From Oasisia sp. SBJ-2009 (Eukaryota > Annelida > Polychaeta > Sabellida > Siboglinidae): 64,000 bases of DNA. The notes beneath the pieces are model-generated. The model saw only the letters and a program-made list of their open reading frames with translations, was not told where the DNA came from and did not search any database. The position numbers and the translations under genes are program-made. The stretch spans positions 17,826,953-17,890,952 of the forward strand of contig OZ024861.1 of NCBI GenBank assembly GCA_964017155.1, given 5' to 3'. Below, one piece after another: positions 44,901-56,835 of the stretch (positions are counted from its first letter, which is position 1; every line of letters starts with the position of its first letter).

Positions 44901-47900
44901 CAAATAGTTTGTTTGTGACATAGTTTGTGTCTGTGTATCCTATTGTCAACTGGTTGTCACATGCACAGTTGATGACATAGTTTGTCTTGTATTCTGTGCT
45001 CCAGTAATTTGTCTTGCACTCTGTGCTCCAGTAGTTTGTCTTGTGTCTGACACGCATGACTTGACACTGGTGATGTTGCTAATGTGTTGCAGCAAGCTAC
45101 GGGAACGCCGTCGAAGCGTGACGCTATGTCTGACAGCATTCAGATGCACGTGGTGTGTGTCATCGACCTGATCCGTGGCAAGGACAGCAAGAACAAGGAT
45201 GGAGGCCAGGAGAGTCCAGTGGCTGCCCGCAAGCTGGCCTACGCCGAGATAGAGAAGGCCTGCGGGAGGTCTGTGTCCGTCCCTTCACAGTGACCAACTC
45301 ATGTGACTATTTAAAACAGTCCTTCTGTCCCATTCGAACTGGTGGTAAAACACTGGTAATTATTAGCAGGAAGTTTATTAAATGAGTTGTACTACTTACT
45401 ACCTGGTACAACTCTGATCTAGTTAGGATCACCGGACTCTGTTGAATAGTTTGTGTTTTCGAAGGTGCAGTCTTAAAATTGCAAATCATGTAGGATGTAT
45501 TAATTAAATACCAATTAGCAAGTAGGCAATCTTCCACAACTTATTGGAGTATTACAACCATCTTCTTTGTTCTACTAGCGTTGTTTTATTGTATATTCGT
45601 TTTTCAGAAAGCAAATTTAAATATGATTTGTAACACTTGTTGTTGCAGAGTTTAAATATGATTTATTACAATTGTTGTTGTTGTTGTTGTTGTTGTTGCA
45701 GTGTCAGTGTGGAGTCTAAATATGATATGTCACACGTGTTGTTGTTGTGGTTGTTGCAGAGTCAGTGTGGAGTCTAAATGTGATTTGTTACACTTGTTGT
45801 GGTCGTTGTTGTTGCAGCGTCAACGTGGAGCCAACCCACATCCCGTTTGAGAAGCTGGACTTTGGTGAAACAGACGTCCTAGATAAGTTCTACAATGCGG
45901 ACGTGGCCATCGTTGACATGTCAGTGCATGTCCAGCAGTCAGCCCTCGTCTACCACATCGGGGTGCGGGAGAGCATGGGCATGCCACAGACCATCATCAC
46001 CCTCCACGACACCGACCCAGAGTTCACCCTCTCAGTCAAGGTCAGTTCTCAGGGGTTAAGGTCGCTTGTATCTAATGCATCGGTATTTTATGTCATTATT
46101 TGTTTCAGTCGGACCGGTACTCCATATGTTATGCTGTCACTGTGTTGTAGTCACACTCACCTGTCCTTGTTGTAGTTGTCACTGTGTTGTAGTCACACTC
46201 ACCTGTCCTTGTTGTAGTTGTCGTGTGGTAACACAGACTTCGTGCCATATGTGATTGACACGGACGGCCACTGTGTGATTACGGACGTGCCCGGGGCCCT
46301 CATGTCCAGTGATGGACTGGTGGACAAGACAATGCCCCTGTTTAACAAACTCAAACGCATCCTCAAGGAGGTGGAGATGAGCAACAGGTGAGTTCACGTC
46401 TTCATCTAATGGTCATCTTCCCATTTCAAATCACCTCACTCCACGCTACCTCATTCTGTGTCACCACATTCAGTGTCACTCACCTTGTACCACGTCATCT
46501 CATACCATGTCACCTCATACCATGTCACTCACCTCATACCATGTCACTCACATCATACCATGTCACTCACCTCATACCATGTCACTCACCTCATACCATG
46601 TCACTAACCTCATTCCATGTCACTCACCTCATATCATGTCACCTATCTCCACCTCTGTGTCCCCCTCGTCTCTCTGTGTCCCTGTTTCTGTCTCTAGCCA
46701 ATTCAGGTGCTGTGTTGTAGGACTCACGTGAAGGAGAAGTTTCTGTCAGACCTGCGCAAGGCCCGGGAACACAACACAGGCCCCGCCCTCGCTAAGGTAC
46801 AGTCTCATTCATTACACAGGCCCCGCCCTCGCTAAGGTACAGTCTCATTCATTACACAGGCCCCGCCCTCGCTGAGGTACAGTCTCACTCATTACACAGG
46901 CCCCGCCCTCGCTAAGGTACAGTCTCATTCATTACACAGGCCCCGCACTCGCTAAGGTACAGTCTCATTCATTACACAGGCCCCGCCCTCGCTAAGGTAC
47001 AGTCTCATTCATTACACAGGCCCCGCCCTCGCTAAGGTACAATCTCATTCATTACACAGGCCCCGCCCTCGCTAAGGTACAGTCTCATTCATTACACAGG
47101 CCCCGCCCTCGCTAAGGTACAGTCTCATTCATTACACAGGCCCCGCACTCGCTAAGGTACAGTCTCATTCATTACACAGGCCCCGCCCTCGCTAAGGTAC
47201 AGTCTCATTCATTACACAGGCCCCGCCCTCGCTAAGGTACAGTCTCATTCATTACACAGGCCCCGCCCTCGCTAAGGTACAGTCTCATTCATTACACAGG
47301 CCCCGCACTCGCTAAGGTACAGTCTCATTCATTACACAGGCCCCGCACTCGCTAAGGTACTGTCTCATTCATTGCACAGGCCCCACCCTCGCAAAGGTAC
47401 TGTCTCATTCATTACACAGGCCCCGCCCTTGCTAAGGTACAGTCTCATTCATTACACAGGCCCCGCACTCGCTAAGGTACTGTCTCATTTTTTACCCAGG
47501 CCCCGCCCTCGCTAAGGTACTGTCTCAATCATTATACAGGCCCCGCCCTCGCTAAGGTACTGTCTCATTCATTACACAGGCCCCGCCCTCGCTAAGGTAC
47601 TGTCTCACTCATTACACAGGCCCTGCCCTCGCTAAGGTACTGTCTCACTCATTACACAGGCCCCGCACTCGCTAAGGTACAGTTTCATTCATTACACAGG
47701 CCCCGCCCTCGCTAAGGTACTGTCTCATTTTTTACCTAGGCCCCGCCCTCGCTAAGGTACTGTCTCATTCATTACACAGGCCCCGCCCTCGCTAAGGTAC
47801 AGTCTCATTCATTACACAGGCCCCGCCCTCGCTAAGGTACTGTCTCATTCATTACACAGGCCCCGCCCTCGCTAAGGTACAGTCTCATTCATTACACAGG

Positions 47901-50900
47901 CCCCGCCCTCGCTAAGGTACTGTCTCATTCATTACACAGGCCCCGCCCTCGCTAAGGTGCAGTCTCATTCATTACACAGGCCCCGCCCTCGCTAAGGTAC
48001 AGTCTCACTCATTACACAGGCCCCGCCCTGGCTAAGGTGCAGTCTCACTCATTACACAGGCCCCACCCTGGCTAAGGTACAGTCTCACTCATTACACAGG
48101 CCCCGCACTCGCTAAGGTACAGTCTCACTCATCACACAGGCCCCGCCCTGGCTAAGGTACAGTCTCACTCATTACACAGGCCCCGCCCTGGCTAAGGTAC
48201 AGTCTCACTCATTACACAGGCCCCGCACTCGCTAAGGTACAGTCTCACTCATTACACAGGCCCCGCACTCGCTAAGGTACAGTCTCATTCATTACACAGG
48301 CCCCGCCCTCGCTAAGGTACAGTCTCATTCATTACACAGGCCCCGCCCTCGCTGAGGTACAGTCTCACTCATTACACAGGCCCCGCCCTCGCTAAGGTAC
48401 AGTCTCACTCATTACACAGGCCCCGCCCTCGCTAAGGTACAATCTCACTCATTACACAGGCCCCGCACTCGCTAAGGTACAGTCTCACTCATTACACAGG
48501 CCCCGCACTCGCTAAGGTACAGTCTCACTCATTACACAGGCCCCGCCCTCGCTAAGGTACAGTCTCACTCATTACACAGGCCCCGCACTCGCTAAGGTAC
48601 AGTCTCACTCATTACACAGGCCCCGCCCTGGCTAAGGTACAGTCTCACTCATTACACAGGCCCCGCACTCGCTAGGGTACAGTCTCACTCATTACACAGG
48701 CCCCACCCTCGCTAAGGTACAGTCTCATTCACTACACAGGCCCCGCCCTCGCTAAGGTACAGTCTCATTCATTACACAGGCCCCGCCCTCGCTAAGGTAC
48801 AGTCTCATTCATTACACAGGCCCCGCCCTCGCTAAGGTACAGTCTCATTCATTACACAGGCCCCGCCCTCGCTAAGGTACAGTCTCATTCATTACACAGG
48901 CCCCGCCCTCGCTAAGGTACAGTCTCATTCATTACACAGGCCCCGCACTCGCTAAGGTACAGTCTCATTCATTACACAGGCCCCGCACTCGCTAAGGTAC
49001 TGTCTCATTCATTGCACAGGCCCCACCCTCGCAAAGGTACTGTCTCATTCATTACACAGGCCCCGCCCTTGCTAAGGTACAGTCTCATTCATTACACAGG
49101 CCCCGCACTCGCTAAGGTACTGTCTCATTTTTTACCCAGGCCCCGCCCTCGCTAAGGTACTGTCTCAATCATTATACAGGCCCCGCCCTCGCTAAGGTAC
49201 TGTCTCATTCATTACACAGGCCCCGCCCTCGCTAAGGTACTGTCTCACTCATTACACAGGCCCTGCCCTCGCTAAGGTACTGTCTCACTCATTACACAGG
49301 CCCCGCACTCGCTAAGGTACAGTTTCATTCATTACACAGGCCCCGCCCTCGCTAAGGTACTGTCTCATTTTTTACCTAGGCCCCGCCCTCGCTAAGGTAC
49401 TGTCTCATTCATTACACAGGCCCCGCCCTCGCTAAGGTACAGTCTCATTCATTACACAGGCCCCGCCCTCGCTAAGGTACTGTCTCATTCATTACACAGG
49501 CCCCGCCCTCGCTAAGGTACAGTCTCATTCATTACACAGGCCCCGCCCTCGCTAAGGTACTGTCTCATTCATTACACAGGCCCCGCCCTCGCTAAGGTGC
49601 AGTCTCATTCATTACACAGGCCCCGCCCTCGCTAAGGTACAGTCTCACTCATTACACAGGCCCCGCCCTGGCTAAGGTGCAGTCTCACTCATTACACAGG
49701 CCCCACCCTGGCTAAGGTACAGTCTCACTCATTACACAGGCCCCGCACTCGCTAAGGTACAGTCTCACTCATTACACAGGCCCCGCCCTGGCTAAGGTAC
49801 AGTCTCACTCATTACACAGGCCCCGCCCTGGCTAAGGTACAATCTCACTCATTACACAGGCCCCGCACTCGCTAAGGTACAGTCTCACTCATTACACAGG
49901 CCCCGCACTCGCTAAGGTACAGTCTCACTCATTACACAGGCCCCGCCCTCGAAGGTACAGTCTCACTCATTACACAGGCCCCGCACTCGCTAAGGTACAG
50001 TCTCACTCATTACACAGGCCCCGCACTCGCTAAGGTACAGTCTCATTCATTACACAGGCCCCGCCCTCGCTAAGGTACAGTCTCATTCATTACACAGGCC
50101 CCGCCCTCGCTGAGGTACAGTCTCACTCATTACACAGGCCCCGCCCTCGCTAAGGTACAGTCTCACTCATTACACAGGCCCCGCCCTCGCTAAGGTACAA
50201 TCTCACTCATTACACAGGCCCCGCACTCGCTAAGGTACAGTCTCACTCATTACACAGGCCCCGCACTCGCTAAGGTACAGTCTCACTCATTACACAGGCC
50301 CCGCCCTCGCTAAGGTACAGTCTCACTCATTACACAGGCCCCGCACTCGCTAAGGTACAGTCTCACTCATTACACAGGCCCCGCCCTGGCTAAGGTACAG
50401 TCTCACTCATTACACAGGCCCCGCACTCGCTAGGGTACAGTCTCACTCATTACACAGGCCCCACCCTCGCTAAGGTACAGTCTCATTCACTACACAGGCC
50501 CCGCCCTCGCTAAGGTACAGTCTCATTCATTACACAGGCCCCGCCCTCGCTAAGGTACAGTCTCATTCATTACACAGGCCCCGCCCTCGCTAAGGTACAG
50601 TCTCACTCATTACACAGGCCCCGCCCTCGCTAAGGTACTGTCTCATTCATTACACAGGCCCCGCCCTCGCTAAGGTACTGTCTCATTCATTACACAGGCC
50701 CCGCCCTCGCTAAGGTACAGTCTCACTCATTACACAGGCCCCGCCCTCGCTAAGGTACTGTCTCACTCATTACACAGGCCCCGCCCTCGCTAAGGTACAG
50801 TCTCACTCATTACACAGGCCCCGCCCTCTCTAAGGTACTGTCTCACTCATTACGGAGGCCCCGCACTCGCTAAGGTACTGTCTCACTCATTACACAGGCC

Positions 50901-53900
50901 CCGCCCTCGCTAAGGTACTGTCTCATTCATTACACAGGCCCCGCCCTCGCTAAGGTACTGTCTCATTCATTACACAGGCCCCGCACTCGCTAAGGTACTG
51001 TCTCACTCATTACACAGGCCCCGCCCTCGCTAAGGTACTGTCTCACTCATTACACAGGCCCCGCACTCGCTAAGATACTGTCTCACTCATTACACAGGCC
51101 CCGCCCTCGCTAAGGTACAGTCTCACTCATTACACAGGCCCCGCCCTCGCTAAGGTACAGTCTCACTCATTACACAGGCCCCGCCCTGGCTAAGGTACAG
51201 TCTCACTCATTACACAGGCCCCGCACTCGCTAAGGTACAGTCTCACTCATTACACAGGCCCCACCCTCGCTAAGGTACAGTCTCATTCATTACACAGGCC
51301 CCGCCCTCGCTAAGGTAGTCTCATTCATTACACAGGCCCCGCCCTCGCTAAGGTACAGTCTCACTCATTACACAGGCCCCGCCCTCGCTAAGGTACTGTC
51401 TCATTCATTACACAGGCCCCGCCCTCGCTAAGGTACTGTCTCATTCATTACACAGGCCCCGCCCTCGCTAAGGTACAGTCTCACTCATTACACAGGCCCC
51501 GCCCTCGCTAAGGTACTGTCTCACTCATTACACAGGCCCCGCCCTCGCTAAGGTACAGTCTCACTCATTACACAGGCCCCGCCCTCGCTAAGGTACTGTC
51601 TCACTCATTACGGAGGCCCCGCACTCGCTAAGATACTGTCTCACTCATTACACAGGCCCCGCCCTCGCTAAGGTACTGTCTCATTCATTACACAGGCCCC
51701 GCCCTCGCTAAGGTACTGTCTCATTCATTACACAGGCCCCGCACTCGCTAAGGTACTGTCTCACTCATTACACAGGCCCCGCCCTCGCTAAGGTACTGTC
51801 TCACTCATTACACAGGCCCCGCACTCGCTAAGGTACTGTCTCACTCATTACACAGGCCCCGTCCTCGCTAAGGTACTGTCTCACTCATTACACAGGCCCC
51901 GCACTCGCTAAGGTACTGTCTCACTCATTACACAGGCCCCGCCCTCGCTAAGGTACTGTCTCACTCATTACACAGGCCCCGCCCTCGCTAAGGTACTGTC
52001 TCATTCATTACACAGGCCCCGCCCTCGCTAAGGTACTGTCTCACTCATTACGGAGGCCCCGCCCTCGCTAAGGTACAGTCTCACTCATTACACAGGCCCC
52101 GCCCTCGCTAAGGTACTGTCTCACTCATTACGGAGGCCCCGCCCTCGCTAAGGTATTGTCTCACTCATTACGGAGGCCCCGCCCTCGCTAAGGTACAGTC
52201 TCACTCATTACACAGGCCCCGCCCTCGCTAAGGTACTGTCTCACTCATTACGGAGGCCCTGCCCTTGCTAAGGTACTGACTCACTCATTACACAGGCCCC
52301 GCCCTCGCTAAGGTACTGTCTCACTCATTACGGAGGCCCCGCCCTCGCTAAGGTACAGTCTCACTCATTACACAGGCCCCGCCCTCGCTAAGGTACTGTC
52401 TCACTCATTACGGAGGCCCTGCCCTTGCTAAGGTACTGACTCACTCATTACACAGGCCCCGCCCTCGCTAAGGTACTGTCTCACTCATTACGGAGGCCCC
52501 GCCCTCGCTAAGGTACAGTCTCACTCATTACACAGGCCCCGCCCTCGCTAAGGTACTGTCTCACTCATTACGGAGGCCCCGCACTCGCTAAGGTGTGTCT
52601 CTTCAAAGTCAAAGCAAGGAGCAGTGGCATCTAGATGTCTTATTTGACATATTTTATAATCAGTTGCCCATTCCATGCATGCAAACTATTTTGCCTGTTG
52701 GACATTGCATCACTAGAAAAGCACGTGTTTCTTTTTCTGCCCATTCAGCACAAACACAGGATGTCGTGCAGTTGTTATCCAATGATGTTTGGTACGGCTG
52801 TCTGTATAGCACCGTTTAAATGACTGACCTGCTACTTGCCTGGTGTTGATGACACAGTAGTCCTGTAACTTCCTACATATTTTGACCAGACATGGATGGG
52901 CACACAGTCGTTGAGCAGTCATTGAGCAAGACGTGTGGTTCGTTGTAGATCTTGTCAACCATGAGGAACCGGATGGACGACCCTCAGTTGCTGGCCCCTG
53001 ACGTCATCCTCAACATGCTCATCTCATACAGAGACGTCCAGGTGGGTTGAGTCCCCTCACACAGGCAGCTCAGTGGTCTGTTTGAGTCCCCTCACACAGA
53101 CAGCTCAGTGGTCTGGTTGAGTCTCCTCACACAGGCAGCTCAGTGGTCTGGTTGAGTCTCCTCACACAGACAGCTCAGTGGTCTGGTTGAGTCTCCTCAC
53201 ACAGACAGCTCAGTGGTCTGGTTGAGTCTCCTCACACAGGCAGCTCAGTGGTCTGGTTGAGTCTCCTCACACAGACAGCTCAGTGGTCTGGTTGAGTCTC
53301 CTCACACAGGCAGCTCAGTGGTCTGGTTGAGTCTCCTCACACAGGCAGCTCAGTGGTCTGGTTGAGTCTCCTCACACAGACAGCTCAGTGGTCTGGTTGA
53401 GTCCCCTCACACAGGCAGCTCAGTGGTCTGGTTGAGTCTCCTCACACAGACAGCTCAGTGGTCTGGTTGAGTGTCCTCACACAGACAGCTCAGTGGTCTG
53501 GTTGAGTCTCCTCACACAGGCAGCTCAGTGGTCTGGTTGAGTCTCCTCACACAGGCAGCTCAGTGGTCTGGTTGAGTCTCCTCACACAGGCAGCTCAGTG
53601 GTCTGGTTGAGTCTCCTCACACAGGCAGCTCAGTGGTCTGGTTGAGTCTCCTCACACAGACAGCTCAGTGGTCTGGTTGAGTCTCCTCACACAGGCAGCT
53701 CAGTGGTCTGGTTGAGTCTCCTCACACAGGCAGCTCAGTGGTCTGGTTGAGTCTCCTCACACAGACAGCTCAGTGGTCTGGTTGAGTCTCCTCACACAGA
53801 CAGCTCAGTGGTCTGGTTGAGTCTCCTCACACAGGCAGCTCAGTGGTCTGGTTGAGTCTCCTCACACAGACAGCTCAGTGGTCTGGTTGAGTCTCCTCAC

Positions 53901-56778
53901 ACAGGCAGCTCAGTGGTCTGGTTGAGTCTCCTCACACAGACAGCTCAGTGGTCTGGTTGAGTCTCCTCACACAGACAGCTCAGTGGTCTGGTTGAGTCTC
54001 CTCACACAGGCAGCTCAGTGGTCTTGTGGTTAAAATTCACTGTCATTTGAGTAGATTGGGTTTAATCCAATCTCTTGGTGTTTTATAAAAGTGTTCATCC
54101 CCTATAGAAAATATTGTTCATGACTCCCATATTTGGATAGACTGCAAGAATTAACACTTATATTGGAGCATCACATAAATTATAAAAACATTTGTCATGT
54201 ACAACAGAAACAGTTTCCCCATATCTAGTACAAGTGGATTACATAGTAATTGACCTTCCAGTACTTGGAAGTGCAGCCGACTCCCTTGCTATAATGTGTA
54301 AACTACCTCATCCTGTCAACAACATCAGTTTATTACATGACCCAATCATTGAGCCAATAGAACAAGCAGCATCTGGGTGCCTAGTTTGTTGACATTTCCC
54401 ACAACAAAGTCTTTGAGGTGGTTAATTGGAACTGTCTCAGACACTTTAACCCCACTAGTAATAGGCCACCAGGGTACTGCTAAAGGACAGGGCGCTAATA
54501 AAAGGCACAGGGCGGAAGAAAAAAGGCACAGTGCGCATCTAAATGAGGGCAGGGCGCAGCACCCTTGGGAAAAGGCCTAGCTGGAACACTGGAACTAGAC
54601 AATAAACAACTGATCCCCACACTAGGCTAGCGCTGTGCCTAAAATCTGTTTAGCCAATTTGGCTAAAGGTCAGAAATTTGTTTAGCCAAATGAGATTCTC
54701 TTTAGCCATTTTTTTAGATCAATTAAATTACCCGGTTTAAAAGTGCAAAACAAGACATAATATAATAAAAAAATTCTATACAATATCCACAAGAAAAAAA
54801 ATTCCTATTTTAATTAACTAAACATTTATATATTTAGCTAAACATAATATATAACGCAAACAAACATCCAGTATAATTTAACAGAACATTGTTTAACAAT
54901 AAAATGAAACCTGTAAAAATGTTGGGAATTGTGCAAAATATAAAGAAACAGCACCTAACACATACTATTAATGTAATAAAATTTACATTACAGGTGTATA
55001 TAACATAAATTGAAAGATAAACTTTTATAACAAGATAAAATAATTAAGAACCACCTCCTCTACTCTTGATGCCCCGCAGTGATTCAAACAGTGTATTGAT
55101 AATAATTATTACCTATCTTAAAACTTCATTTGACTGCTCAGTAATTGAATACAGTAATTCACCAAATTAGTTAACTGTGGCTGACTGTAATCCTGGCCTA
55201 GGTGACGCAGGCTATATTTAATAAAACAAGTTTTTGACATGCATCTTTCTATCTGTAATGTTTCTGGTGGTGAAACTTGTCAAACATACATGAATTACAA
55301 TCTACATTGGCATTTTATTGAATAGTTACCAGATGGCACATTGATTAATCATTGACAATGCCATGTGACTGCGCCGGCGGCGATACTGAGCGATAATATG
55401 GAACCTGCCGGGTACAGCATTGTACTTGCCTCAAACTTGTAATTAGTGCCATCAGGCAGGTCCCCATTGTCTAGCAAACACAATTCTTGATTGATTTAAG
55501 CTCCCCTGTTGTCTGTGAGCATGGCTAAGTGGAGGGATTAGCGACCTATTGTTTACCCAGCGGGTCACATTACGCCAACTGGTTATTTGGGTCAGTTGAA
55601 TGTGCGATCGTTTAGGCAACTTTAACAGAGCAGGGTGTTGAATAATGCAGTCATGAATTGCTGATAACATCAATAATAATGACAGATATAACGTTTCGCC
55701 AATTTGGCGAAGAGGTTTAATTTATTTTCGCCAAATAGAAAACCGTTTCGCCTATGGCGCAAATGGCGATCGACAGCGCTAGCCTAGCCACATTGGGTCC
55801 AAATTACTGCAACATGCAAACAGTTTGAACAAAATAACATATTCATAATAGTTCCCATCTCCTAAGGCTTCTAGATGAGTTTTTGTTAGGTGGAAACTTA
55901 AAAAATTTACAGCGGGGATTTCTGCTCTGACAGAATGCTAAACTCGTTCAAGTTGATGGGGACAGGTTCATGAATGAAAATTGCAAAGTAGCACAAAAAC
56001 CCAGTGGCAGCCAAGACTTGCGTGGCCTAGTCACCCTGTGTTGTCTGTCTCTCGGAAGAGATACTAAGAGCAGTTGCACCCTTCTGCATGGTTTATATAC
56101 CATGGGAAGCTAGGGGTTAATCACAGGATAAATGTGTAACAGGGTTGTACCTGTATAGATAGTTGTCTTTCTCGTTGAGCCACTTTATGTGTTATGTGCT
56201 ATTACCTGGCAATATCACCTGCTGCACTGTCACGTTGTGTCTCCTTCAGGACTACAATGCCATGGTGTCTCTCGTGGAGGATGTGGAGAATGTTCCCAAC
56301 AACAAGATCACAAACAATGTCGCTATCATGTACCAGTATTCATTTGCACTCAACAGGTGAGACCTTGTGTCCTAGCTGTGTCTGTCACTTGTAGCAGCTT
56401 GCTGTATTGGTCATTCTGTGCCGCTGCAGAGAGCACTGACCCAGTGTGGACAGAGTGCCAAGTCTGTGTTACATTGTTACATGCTCAGGAGTACATAATA
56501 CAGTTATACAATTGCTAGTTCATACTTATTGTTTTATTAATATTGTGATATATATAATATATATATATATTATATATATATATATATATAATATGTATGT
56601 ATATTATGTATGTATATTATATATGTATATTATGTATTATGTATGTATGTATATTATGAGTATATATATGAGTATATATATATATATCTGTGTTGTATAT
56701 GTTGTATATACAATGCATATGTATATATATTATATATGTATATATATATATATTATATATGTGTATATATATATATTA

Positions 56779-56835
<57 letters not shown>

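Larger units (their letters stand above)
30205..45092 (+). other. MAP3K intron 1 (inferred), ~14.9 kb
   Basis: Long AT-rich region holding microsatellites, minisatellites, several inverted-repeat elements, a THAP-type relic and a SINE, each listed separately. Stretches 30860-32190, 32940-34100, 35230-35510, 37690-39915, 41050-41780 and 42030-43330 show nothing I can name. Confidence 0.5.

Noticed and set aside
46780..52592. CRISPR array (regular 40-bp repeats)
   Set aside because: Units are head-to-tail without unique spacers, in an animal intron. This is a minisatellite.
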